Shown piece after piece: positions 34,301-44,599 of a DNA stretch of 64,000 nt; within the stretch, counting starts at the first letter, position 1; each line of letters begins with the position of its first letter. Source of the stretch: Symbiodinium natans (lineage: Eukaryota; Sar; Dinophyceae; Suessiales; Symbiodiniaceae). Location of the stretch: contig CAJNDS010002429.1 of NCBI GenBank assembly GCA_905221605.1, forward strand, positions 259,809-323,808. The letters run 5' to 3'. A program made the translations under genes and the position numbers. Under the pieces are notes generated by a model. The model did no database searches and was not told the origin of the DNA. It was given only the letters and a program-made list of their open reading frames with translations.

Positions 34301-37300
34301 GGAGTTTGCAGGGCTCATGCCTGCTCAGGAAATCCAGCAATCTCCCAATCGCGACTACTTTGAGATTCGTGGTCGTGGAGAGATGCAGCTAGGGATCCTC
34401 ATTGAGGAAATGCGGCGAGAAGGCTATGAGATGTCGCTCTCTCCTCCAAGCGTTGTTAAGCAACAGGGCGCCTGGTCAGCATCTAAGACGCCCGGAGGTT
34501 TTGATGTTTTGTCGCCAGCAATGTCCCTAATATCCTGAAAGCTTTGGAAACATGCTGGCTGCGAGAAATGCTGGCAAGGTGAAGATGGCACAGTTATGGA
34601 ACCCTGGGAGGATGTCCAGATAGAGGCTGCATTGCGAAACCTCACAACAACAAGTGTTATTGTCGCAGACGCTGCGCGTCGAACCGCTTGGCCCGGCCCG
34701 TAAATCTACAAAAATGCCCTTGGGGGCTCTTGGCTTCGGCTGCGGCCTGTCTTTGGTGCTCAAATAGCGGCCAGGGCGAGAGGCGAGAGACGAAGAATAC
34801 AAAGAAGCTCTCTTCGATCGAAAGAGAGGGATTTAAGGAAAGCCGACCGCGAGCGGAAGCGACGAGGGCAGTGGGCAAGGAACAGGGTCCAAGACAGGGG
34901 CTTTTGGCCTCTCTCTCCCACGGTCTATGCTTCTCTCCACGCCTTGCGTTGTCTCATTCCCTCTCTTCTCTGTCTGTCTCTCTCTGCTGTCTCTTTGTCT
35001 GCCTCTCTCTGTCTGTCTCTCTCTGTCTGTCTCTCTCTGTCTGTCTCTCTCTGTCTGTCTCTCTCTGTCTGTCGCTCTGTCTGTCTTTCTCTCTCTCTCT
35101 CAACTCTATCTGTCTCTGTCTCTCTCTCTGTCTCTCTCTCTCTCTCTGTCTCTCTCTCTCTCTCCCTCTCTCTCTCTCTCTGTCTCTCTCTCTGTCTCTC
35201 TCTCTCTCTGTCTCTCTCTCTGTCTCTCTCTCTCTCTCAACTCTGTCTGTCTCTCTCTCTCTCTCTCTGTCTCTCTCTTTCCGTGGAGGCGTGTTCGAAG
35301 CAAATGTTGAACTATTGTTCCTTCAGCAGGTGGACATGTCCCACGGAAGCTTGGTGATGGAACGCAGCTCGAAGCAGGGGATCCCGAGCCATTTCTGTGT
35401 AACTTTGTGAGCACATTCCGGACTCTCAGGCATGTCGGGGCGAGGCGCGAAGGTGCTTGACATGAACACAGTCGGGGAGCGACAGACGATCAGACTGGAG
35501 GCCCGCAGTGTGCAACAAGGCCTGCGCATACCATGCCTGCGCTGTCTCCCCAGCAGTTTTCAACGAGAGGCCGCGACGTCTTCACTGCTCGGCCTCCGCA
35601 GTTGCTCTGCAGCAGACGTCACATGATTGGATTTGTCGAACTCGACATCGAGAACACTTCAATGCATGTACGTCTCCATGACTCCATGTCCAGCCATGCA
35701 AAGGAAACAGCATCCAAAGACCAGCCCAATTCCATTCCACACCTCGCAGTAAAGACAAGATGGAGGCACAACAAAGCGAATCTCAGCCAAGCCAGCTTCT
35801 CAAAGAACCTTCATGAAACTCACTTGCGTTGTCTTGCAGCTGCCAACCTGAGAAGTTGCGGCAATCAATCGTCTTGATTCCTTGCCACCAGAACCCAGCC
35901 ACAGCCGAGGAAAGAAGGATAACAGGCTAGCGGGTTCATGTCTGTTGGACAAACAGTGGCTTCTGGAAACATGGGTTCCTGGACGCCCTAGCCGACTGTT
36001 CCGGCTTAGAGCGCACTCTTTGGGTGGAACCGCCAGACAAAGAAGGAAGAAGTGACCCCGATCTCCCTACGAAATTAAGAGCATTCGGAAGAGCTTTCAA
36101 ATGCAAACCAGTATGACGCAGCTTAACCATAGCAATGGCAGGCTACCCACTGTCAATGCAAGAGGAAGCCAAAGCTTTCTCTGTCAAAATCTAGGAATCG
36201 ACAGGCGGGGCAATGGGCACCAACCTTGCCAGCAACCCCTTCGGAACCGATCCCTCGAATTCAAGCATACATTGGCAAAGTTGGCAAAGTGAGGCTGGCT
36301 GAAGGAAGTCACAGGAGGCACAGGAACAGTCGTGTCTGACTTCAAGGAGACCATGTCAGTGCCGTATTGCGCTGCTGCCAAACTAAGAGGATTTTAAACA
36401 GGAAGACGTGTAAGAGGGCATTGACCCCCTTTGAAGGAGATGCGGCCTCAAGGGCCGCCGGCTCCCCGGGACAGGACTCGTTGACTCTTTGACTGCTGTG
36501 TCGCTGAGCGTCGTTCTGTCTCGTTTGTACGCAATTCAGGTGCTAAATTATTTAAGAGGGCTGTTGGATGATTTGCACAGCTAAAAAGCGCAGCCGTGAA
36601 TTCTGCTTGTGTTTGCAACTTGTACTTGCGCAAGGAGTGGTGTCCTTATTGCCAACACAGCTGGAATTGCCACCAACGTGGATCTTGGCAAGGCTGACTG
36701 CCTTGATCAATTGATCACGCATCTACAGCATCTACGTTGAGAGACAAAGCTGGCAGGCAGCACGTATGGGCAAGCTGTTCATTAACGAAGGCATGGAGGT
36801 GTACCCAGGCCGGGGTCGCAAGAAGTCCTGTTTGGATGGGTTATCTCCTTCCCCTTTTTGAGGAATGATTTTTGGCGAGAACAACGGCATGAACGACATC
36901 GACACCAACATTGCCAGGACCGCCTGCCTGAACATCCTCAGCCGACGCAGCAGAAGCATGGGTGTGGAGAGATGTGGAGAGTCAGCGCGCTTTTGTAGGA
37001 AGCATGATGGATATCAGTCTGCCGCTGGATTCGCCCCGCCGATCGAGAAGCGACTGGAGGAGGTGTGGGATGGTGTCATGGTGTGTGTGTGTGAGTGCAC
37101 TGCCAAGCTTGCCTGCAATGTTTGCATCGCCCTTTGCAGGCCTTGAGTTACATTGTCGAGGATGAGAAGCTGGAGGTAACGCCCAAGCGCATCGTGATGC
37201 GAAAGGACGCCCATCCCGGGCATCCATGCCAGCATGCCGGTCAGGGGAGTAGGGGAGTATGTAGCATTGACGTCGCAGAAGGCAATCCTCGACGCCAACG

Positions 37301-37330
37301 AGCGAAGGATTGCGGCCAAGGTGCATTCAT
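31395..37330 (+). CDS. typA: TypA/BipA-type translational GTPase, multi-exon
   Basis: The protein is a ribosome-associated GTPase of the EF-G-like family. Exons read by motif and phase: 31395-31449 ([14 protein letters not shown]), 31584-31719 ([28 protein letters not shown]), 31909-32190 ([29 protein letters not shown]), 32298-32450 ([14 protein letters not shown]), 32786-32914 ([11 protein letters not shown]), 32953-33023 ([15 protein letters not shown]), 33970-34251 ([24 protein letters not shown]), 34329-34467 ([20 protein letters not shown]), 34579-34625 (EPWEDVQIE), 35330-35366, 35430-35500 ([20 protein letters not shown]), 36757-36808 ([14 protein letters not shown]), from 36863 ([16 protein letters not shown]), to 37062 ([12 protein letters not shown]), 37140-37205 ([19 protein letters not shown]) and from 37282 ([13 protein letters not shown]). 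G1, G3 (DTPGH) and G4 (NKVD) are intact. Small pieces near 33.0-33.9 and 35.5-36.7 kb, including the expected PTRG block, are unresolved. The stop could be at about 37401. Confidence 0.85.
33024..33969 (+). other. Unresolved intronic stretch of the TypA-like gene
   Basis: Between the exon ending GDKI (33023, followed by a GC donor) and the exon starting 33970, about 10-15 conserved residues are expected, but no matching exon was seen. The stretch contains only short motif-free frames. Confidence 0.4.
34925..35283. repeat. (CTCTCTGT)n / (CT)n pyrimidine tract inside a TypA intron
   Basis: About 360 nt of CTCTCTGT and CTCT units with two CAACTCT interruptions. It lies wholly inside the 704-nt intron 34626-35329. 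The long Leu/Ser/Val frames across it are not genes. Confidence 0.95.
36305..36350 (+). other. Possible additional TypA exon
   Basis: After an acceptor-like CACAG, the plus strand reads [14 protein letters not shown]. This resembles the TRG-x-G-x-x-x-x-x-F stretch of TypA between the PTRG block and the C-terminal GMI-GE motif. The match is short, so the assignment is tentative. Confidence 0.3.
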
Positions 37331-37853
37331 GTCAAACGCCAAGTTGGCGCCCGGATTTGAAAGCAGGGCCTTCTAAGCGTGGTTCCTGTTCGGTTTTCTG
37401 AGCCGTGACCTGGCAGGCAGCCGCGAAGGTGAGATGACCGGATGTCTCAAAGGATCCTCTCAAAGCTGGGATGGCATGATGCCGGCGTTCCTGACAGCAT
37501 ATCTCTTTGGACTAAAATTTTGTTATCGTGTTTTTCTGAATTTTCGTGGCGCTTGCTGCAAAACAGCAGTGCAGGCAGACTTTTCATGGAGCGGAAGATC
37601 AGCGGTTGACAGTTCTTGCTTCAAAGTAGGTGTGGAGAAGGGATTGCCCGCGAAACGTCATTGCCTGCCCTTCGACAATTCGAAGAGCTGCTGGCCTTTG
37701 TAGCTGCTACCTGAGCGAGCGGCGGATTGCTCCGAAGATGGGCGCAGCCATGCATAGAGCAGAATAGTAGGAGCGTCTCATGATGTGTGATGTCTCCAGA
37801 GCTCAAACTTCTCTCAACTGGATTGGGCTCATTGGACTCATTGGACTTTCAAA

Positions 37854-37875
37854 CGGAGGCATTTCGGCTCAGAAG
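37854..37875 (+). promoter_or_regulatory. Degenerate dinoflagellate spliced-leader relic
   Basis: The sequence cggaggcatttcggctcaga (then ag) resembles the conserved dinoflagellate spliced leader, whose 3' part is CCATTTTGGCTCAAG. By eye about 17 of 21 positions agree, with one or two inserted bases. It lies three bases before an in-frame ATG at 37878. Genome-encoded leader relics arise when trans-spliced mRNA is reverse transcribed and reinserted. The match is imperfect and could be chance. Confidence 0.4.
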
Positions 37876-37877
37876 CC

Positions 37878-40800
37878 ATGGCCTCTCGAAGTGCTGTGGC
37901 TGCTGTTCAGGTCGCACCTCGCAGCAAGAAGTGTATATGTCCAGACTAGTCTTGTGCACTGAGGCGTGGTAAGATGCTGTTCTATGAACAAAGCTAGTGT
38001 TGCTGTGTGTTTGTGCTGGGCCTCAGGAACTGCCTTGCTCATTCAGGTGTTGCCACGGTCTCAGGGCATTCTTGGACTTTGGGCCCAGTTCCTTTGGAAA
38101 GCTTAGCCTGCGTTCTTGGATATTTGAGATGCCTAGGTCTGTTTTCAATCTTCAGCAGCCGCTCGGCGGAGCTTAAATCGTGTGCCTCAAGACAGAGTTC
38201 TGTTCGGATAGGCTGGTGAGTTGCCAACATCTCAAGCAAGGCTGCAGTTGAATCTCCCCCATCCAAAGGCTACATACTTGACGGGAGAGCCTGTTGGAGT
38301 TGAACCTGCCCGGCTTTCATGGCATGATTCTAAGATTGCCCCTTGGCCGAACCTTGCAGCTTGCTTGCCCTTGTCTTGCATGTGCTCTCCGTGTCCGGTC
38401 TGATGTCGCGTGCAAGGTTGGCTCTACTACTCTCTTCCGCTTTGGTGGCCAATGCCTGGAATAGAAGGGACAGATTTCGCCCCAAATTTTTCAAATCATG
38501 TTCCCCGCTTTTTCTCTGTTTGACTGGTGCGTCAGAAGACAAAAAGGTGTTCCAACTGCAGGACCAGCCTCGTCTACAGTTCGTCCGTCGCGAAAACGCG
38601 CGCGGGGCAACTTTGGATGCAGGTTCGACAGGGAACGGCGGCGTTCTTGTTGAGTGGCTTGAGTGCTTGCAACTTACGCACATGTGACATCTCCTCGTGA
38701 CCAGGTCTCAGCGCATTTGTCGATGCAGCCGGGGCGACAAGAGTGGCCGCGCACTTGGTTTTCGGGGCCCACAGTCAAGTCAAGTCTCGTCAGCTTAGTA
38801 TTCGATGGTTCCTCGGAAGTGTGGCAGAGACATGCAGAGACATTGTGGGCAAACTGTGAGATGTGAGAAGGTGCAAGGAGCCAGTCCAGATGCTCTCACA
38901 ATTCCCCCAACCAACTCCGCCAACTCCGCCAACTCCGCCAACTCCGCCAACTCCAACGACACCGACACAGATGCCACTCAGGCCGGTCGCAGATGTCAGG
39001 GCAAATCAGGTCGAAAGCTGTGGACAGTCTGCACACACAAAATTTTTTGACTTATCCTGGTGGACGAGGAGTCCGCTGCAGACATGAGCATACTTGAGCA
39101 AACGGTGAGCGAGGTGTCGGAAGCTCAGTAGCTTTCCGGCAACTGCGGCAAGTGACGCTTCCGAAAGCTTGCAAGGCATAACGCCACTGATGAGGCGACA
39201 GCTCTTTGCGAGCTCTTGCAGACTCCAGAGTTTCTTACCTAATCGTCTCCCTGAACGTGCAGGGCTGGGACGAGTTGGACACACAGCCTGATCCCGTCAA
39301 CTACTCGGAGGCATCAGGGAGCTATGGCAATGGCCGGAAGCGATTCAACCTGCGTAATCGACTGTTAGCACGATTGGCCTTGTCCACTTTCAGGAAGAGT
39401 TCCACACAGACACCTCGGTAATTGTTTAAGACGTCGGTTTGGCAGAGCTGTACCGCTTCAGCAGTTCATTTTTTTTGTCCGCTGGTCCTGGCTTCGCAAC
39501 AATTCGCAAAGCATGGGTTTTGCGAAGTGTATTTCGTAGAGCTCCTGCTCTTTTCGTTCCTATGCGTCCTGCAGAAGCCCTCCCACTCTTATAGAGCCAT
39601 GGGCCAGGGTCCTTGCAGCCTTGCGGAATCGAAGCACCCCAGAGCTGGAGTCGCTTGTGTCCTATTCTGAAAGATGCTGCCAGGCTGAGATCTTGGACTA
39701 TAGCGAAGATGATCAGACCGACAGCATCGAGCCCCTGAACTCCACGGCCGAGGTACGCCCTCCGGCAAACGCTGCTTGTTGTCTCAGCTTCGTATGTATG
39801 TATGTATGTATGTATGTATGTATGTATGTATGTATGTATGTATGTATGTTGGTATGAATAATGATGAAGTATGTGCGGTCTTTGATGCTGGGGTTCCGAT
39901 GCCACGCCCCTTGGAGAAGGGGAGAGCCTCTTGTCAGACCCCAGAGTTTGTAATGCTGGCCTCAGGAAGGACAAGGCGACGACACTTCGCCAACACGTGT
40001 GTCAGGATGTCATGACAGATGGCAGAACGCACCAAGCGCCGAAACCTTGTGGGAGCGCCCTATACGCTCGCAGATGCGGGCCCGAACCTGCCTGTAGCAC
40101 CGACTCGTGATATGCCCTGGACTTTAGGCCCCGGGAACCGGCGCCTGCATGTCTCAGACGAAACAAATCCGGGCGTGGGAGTGGCCCCCAACACTTCTCG
40201 GGTTTCAACGAGCCCGGCCGTCATGTGTCGAGTAAACGAAACATGTGTTATTGCCGCTCCTTGTCTCTGCGAGGACTGCTACTTTTCGGAGGATGGCCTC
40301 TCAGAGCCTGACTCTCTAATCAGCGTTGAAGGTGTGGATGAGGAAGATGAGCAGGCCGGCCAACGGGCTGCAACTCGGCTTCGTTCATTGAAGGCATCCT
40401 GCTACATGAGCGACAGGTGCAGAATTCGACTTCCAATTCCGACGGAGGAGCTGAAGATATTCAAATCCAAAAACAGAACTTTCGCCTGCGTGCTGAAGTT
40501 GGATGAAACTGAGAAGGACTTCTGGACAGAGATGCGGTGATTGAGGGCTTTCTCAACTCCGTCGACGATGACGCCGCTCGCGCAGCATATGGCTTCATCA
40601 AGCTTTGAAGGTATGCATGGCCCGAAAATACTGCATGGCATCACAAATCTCGCAAGTCTTTCGTCGAAGTTCTTGTGAGACGGATACCAGCGAAGCTCTG
40701 CATCCGTGAGGATTTGAGAGATATCGGCGAGTCAGGATGGTGGGGTCGTGTCCGGAATGCAAACAGATGCAAACAGATGCAAACAGATGCAATGTGAAAC

Positions 40801-41220
40801 AATGTGCAGCATGTCCTTTGGTATTGAAGAAGCTCAAAATCAAGGCTGGGCCGAACGTGAGCGCGAAGAAGGTCGGACACAGGCGGAGGCCACCGCCAGA
40901 GATTGCCTCATCGTGTGAGTGCGTATGATTTTTTGTTTTTGCAGCCTTCTCTTGCTTTTTGCTCTGCAGGCAGAGCCAGACTCACCATTTCACAGTGCGA
41001 AGTACTTCAGATGCACTTCAGGGTTTGAAGTTTGAGGAGATCTGGTGCACGCAAGCCAACCTGTCGATTTTGTCGTGCCGTAGGCCGCCAGTGCCCGGCC
41101 GTCGACGGAGCCAGCCCAAGCGAAGCGCAAAACAGGAGAATCTGTCGTGGTGCAAACTGTGTAAACCGTCGCGGGAGAGTTTCCTGGATGCTATCGTCGA
41201 AGGGTACTTAAAGTTCGCAT
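37878..41220 (+). CDS. Unrecognised multi-exon gene (acidic protein)
   Basis: The proposed start follows the leader relic: ATG at 37878, MASRSAVAAVQVAPRSKK, then a possible GT donor. Further plus-strand exon candidates have clear protein-like composition but no recognised family: about 39062-39105 (DEESAADMSILEQTVSEVSE), 39295-39410 (NYSEASGSYGNGRKRFNLRN), 39650-39750 (ERCCQAEILDYSEDDQTDSI), 40200-40540 (CVIAAPCLCEDCYFSEDGLS, VDEEDEQAGQRAATRLRSL, FACVLKLDETEKDFW) and 40541-40605 (EGFLNSVDDDAARAAYGFIK). Splice joins were not resolved. It may be more than one gene, or the upstream part of the cysteine-rich repeat gene at 41.3 kb. Confidence 0.4.
38909..38954. repeat. 9-bp tandem repeat (CCAACTCCG)
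   Basis: About five copies of CCAACTCCG in a row. If translated it would give Asn-Ser-Ala or Thr-Pro-Pro repeats. Confidence 0.9.
39792..39849. repeat. (TATG)n microsatellite
   Basis: About 14 copies of TATG. It follows the acidic exon candidate ending near 39750 and probably lies in an intron. Confidence 0.95.
40757..40792. repeat. 10-bp tandem repeat (ATGCAAACAG)
   Basis: Three and a half copies of ATGCAAACAG. Confidence 0.9.
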
Positions 41221-41262
41221 GTGCTCCACCTTCCTCATTCCCGAATACATCCGAATAATTCT

Positions 41263-44200
41263 GACGAGGAGACTCCGAAATGCCTGCTTGGAAAGTACTG
41301 GTGTGAGCAGTTCGAAAAAGCAGGCAACGAGCTTTGCAGGCGGGACTGCCCTCAAGGCCGATTCAAGCACGGACCTGCAGGTGTGGCCATAGCTGACCAA
41401 GCAAAGATCTCTTTCAAGGGCAATGCCGCGGACTTAATGAGCATGAATTTGCCCAATGAAAATTTCAGCGTAACCCAAAGCCGGCAGCGCGCCCCTCTGG
41501 AACATGGCGAGGAATGGCTGTACAACGCTGAAGGGACGAAAGTCGGAAAAGGAAATCACGACAAAGACTGCGACCAGAAGATCTACTTCTGCGCTGGGCA
41601 GGCCAAGTATGGTCATTGCCTTGAAGAGATGCGAAGAGCTCTCTCAGTGGAGCTCAGCTGCATCCGCACCCAGATACACCCAGGTTCTGGAATCAAGCAA
41701 GCCCAGGCGGTCAAAGAGGCGATTCAGAAGCTTGGACCGTCACTGTATGTCGCTCCCGTGTCACTGCGGACATCCGGATCGTGCTCGAGCCCCTCTTTCC
41801 TGGCACTGAGGAACCACGGCGTGCACCCGGAGAAGGCTTTCGATGTGCGCACACGCCACAATGTCTACCGCTGCCACAGCATTCGGATGGACAGCCCCGA
41901 AAACCCTTCGGAAGCCCTGGCAACCTGCCCCCCCCAGGAGAAAAAACACGAAAAGAGGTCGCTATTATTGCATTCGCGAGGCCGACTGCCCGCTCGGGAA
42001 GTACTGGTGCAAAGTCCTGGAAGCCGCAGGCGGAAAAGCCCCTAGAGAGAGAGAGAGGGAGAGACACGACGGTCGCGGGGGTTAAGTGCTGTGGAAGGAA
42101 GGAAGACACGACGGTCCGCCTAAGCGTGGCGAAGAAGAAGAAGAAGAAGAAGAAGAAGAAGAAGAAGAAGAAGAAGAAGAAGAAGAAGAAGAAGAAGAAG
42201 AAGAAGAAGAAGAAGAAGAAGAAGAAGAAGAAGAAGAAGAAGAAGAAGAAGAAGACACGACGGTGTCTGTGTGCGTGCCGGTGTGTGTGTGTGTGTGTGT
42301 GTGTTGCTGTTTCTCTCGTCTTGCCGCGTGTCAATTGTGTCGCCCCACCGTGACGGTGCGCAAAGAGGCATCGCGAAGAAGGACCGTGGGTCCATCCGCA
42401 CGAAAGATGGCGCATCCTGGCTGCAGGGGAGGCATGTGTGAGAAGCATGTGGTGCTGGAAGAGTGTGTGGCCGAGTACATGCTCCTAGCTTTCACGCCTG
42501 TGGCACGTCGACATCACTGGCAGTCACTTTGGCTTTTTGTGAGGAATGGTACTTCCGGGGCAAAGGCACCAAAGTCGGATTCGGCTCCTACAAAGAGAAA
42601 TGCCCGCAGAAGTTCGTCTGTGCTGGTGGGAGGAAGTATGGACGAGGCCTCAGACGCGTGCACTCCCAGTGGTTCTGACAGGGGCGTTCAAGGCTTTTCT
42701 ACTTGCACACTTAAACTTAGGAATGGGAATTCAACAAGCACGAGAAGTGAAGAAAGCCGTCGAGACCCTTTGCTGACATCATCCTGAGCATCACTTCGTC
42801 ATCTTGAGCACTTGCAATGCGATTGAGGGCTGTCAAGTCATGACTTTGTCAGGAACGGAGGTGTCCATCCCACCAAGGCTTGGTGCCCGCCCCGTTCTAT
42901 GATAGATACTGCACACATGCGCATGCATAAGCGCATGTATCTCATCTACACACTCCATGTCTCTGTCTGTACTGGTAGGATGGATATGGAGATATGGATA
43001 TATGGATATATGTGTATATGGGTATATGGGGCATATGGGTACATGGGATGTACATGTATATGTAGAAGTATATGTATATGTACTTGTATATGTATCTGTA
43101 CATGTATATATGTTTTTTGCGTATCTGGACTATGTGTGTATGTATATGTATATGTCATGTGCATATGTATATGTACATGTACGTGTGTATGTACAATGCT
43201 TTTGCGTATGTACTTTGCATTCATTTGCTGCCGTGTATTCATACTACAATGGCTTGCGAGGTGCAGTGCACCTTGAGCAAGTACTGGTGCGCCCAACTGC
43301 AGAGGGCAGGCCAGTTTTTGTCTCGGCTTTGTCGGCTTTGGATCCCTCCTGTTCTGGTTTGTGGGAGTTTAGCGAAGAGCGCTTCTGTCCAATGTGATGG
43401 TTTTGCCCGGCGCCCCCCCTCCCTTTGCCTTAGCATCTCCAACTTTTGTGCTTTGATGACGAAGTCAGTGCGACTCTGGAATCGGTGATAGGAGAGATCT
43501 TTTAGTGTTGTTCGCTACTATTCTGAATCTGCGGAACAGTCCGGCACATCTGGGGTGTTCTGGCGAAGCTACTGTACGAAACTTCCGAAGCCCTTTGCGC
43601 AGTCTTGGATTGTTGCTCTGACAGCTTGATGGTGCGAGGCCTAGTTCGCAACGACCAGGGAAGGCTGAGTGTCCGGAATGGAGCAGCTCTGCCAAAGTTG
43701 TTGCACCAGAATGCTCCGCTCCGTGAGTTCCGTGACACACTCACACGTGCTCCAGTTTTTTCCCTGCTTAGGTGTGGTACTTCAAAGACAAGAGTACGGG
43801 AGTCGGCTACGGATCCTTCAAGAGGACATGTGACAGCCGGAAGGTTTTTTGTGCAGGTCGAAAGACCTTCGGCCGGAAGCTCAGAGTGGAGTTTGGGCAG
43901 TTTGGGCGCCTTTGTTTCTGAGCCCATGTTCTGTATATTCTGCAGCCAGAGGTCTCGGTATCCAACAGGCGCGGGCATTGAAAGAAGCTCTTCAGAAACT
44001 TGGAAGCATCGATATCAGTAAAGCGTTGCACGTATTGCACGACATGGACAGTTCCGCCACATGAGCTACAGTTCTCACCGTTCTCAGGAACGGCGGCTTG
44101 CATCCCGACATGGTGAGCACTTAGAAGACATTTTGCATATCTTTGCATACGTGGATTTCATGCTCTGAGCATCGGCAGTGGCAGGTGCCGTGTAGATTGG

Positions 44201-44530
44201 GCAAGTACTGGTGCCCGCTGATGAGACGTGCAGGCATCTCTGCCTACAATTTCCACCGGGCTTTGGCTTCTCGTGTCACGCATGCAAATTTTTCATGCGC
44301 AGGAATACGTGGGCGCGACATTGTCAAGATCACGTTCAAGCGCAACGCGTCTTGGCCTGCTAACTTTAGCTGGGGCTGGAGAGCCGTCACTTGTGATGGT
44401 CGTGGCATCCAAGGAGTGGTTTTTCGACGGGAAGCCAGTGAGAGTTGGCCACGGATCGTACAAGGCGCACTGCGATAGCGCGAGGATATTTTGCGCCGGT
44501 GGCACCAAATACGGTCCGAGACTGAGCTTC
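41263..44530 (+). CDS. Cysteine-rich 'GKYWC' module protein, four tandem units
   Basis: Family not recognised. One module reads, in order: C-x-LGKYWC--L-xAG; an IxFKxNA segment; W-Y-F--KGTKVGxGSYK--C---K-FCAGG-KYG--L; GIQQA-xVKEAxQKLG; and LRNGGVHP. Unit A (41263-41850) is nearly complete in one frame. Unit B begins DCPLGKYWCKVLEAAG at 41985, resumes with EEWYFRGKGTKVGFGSYKEK (42540-42640), GIQQAREVKKAVE (42728) and VRNGGVHPTK (42850). Unit C has CTLSKYWCAQLQRAG (43268), VWYFKDKSTGVGYGSFKRTC (43775), GIQQARALKEALQKLG (43957) and LRNGGLHPD (44087). Unit D has RLGKYWCPLMRRAG (44195), IVKITFKRNAS (44320) and EWFFDGKPVRVGHGSYKAHC to CAGGTKYGPRL (44415-44520). Units are 0.7-1.3 kb apart and joined by introns. 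The even cysteines suggest a disulphide-bonded secreted protein (inference). Confidence 0.55.
42131..42255. repeat. (GAA)n, about 125 nt, flanked by a direct repeat
   Basis: Perfect GAA array within the interval between the first and second exons of cysteine-rich unit B. GAAGACACGACGGT occurs just upstream (about 42101) and immediately after the array (42251), and ACACGACGGTC also at 42063. Confidence 0.95.
42280..42304. repeat. (GT)n microsatellite
   Basis: About twelve GT units close to the GAA array in the same intron. Confidence 0.9.
42975..43200. repeat. (TATATG/TATGTA)n degenerate array
   Basis: About 225 nt of variable TATATG, TATGTA and TACATG hexamers between units B and C of the cysteine-rich gene. 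Tyr/Met/Val-rich frames across it are not genes. Confidence 0.9.
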
Positions 44531-44599
44531 CTCTCCGTGCACGCAATAAGCGTGCTGTGAGCATGCAACGGTGGATCAGGGCAATTGTCGTTGAAGTCA

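Noticed and set aside
34688-35414. 240-codon Leu/Ser frame and overlapping frames
   Set aside because: Lie over the CTCTCTGT tract in a TypA intron. Only the last few codons overlap real exons.
41711-42787. Long Lys-, Glu-, Phe- or Leu-rich frames
   Set aside because: They translate the GAA array and its complement. Only the short GKYWC and EEWYF segments on the plus strand have conserved-looking sequence.
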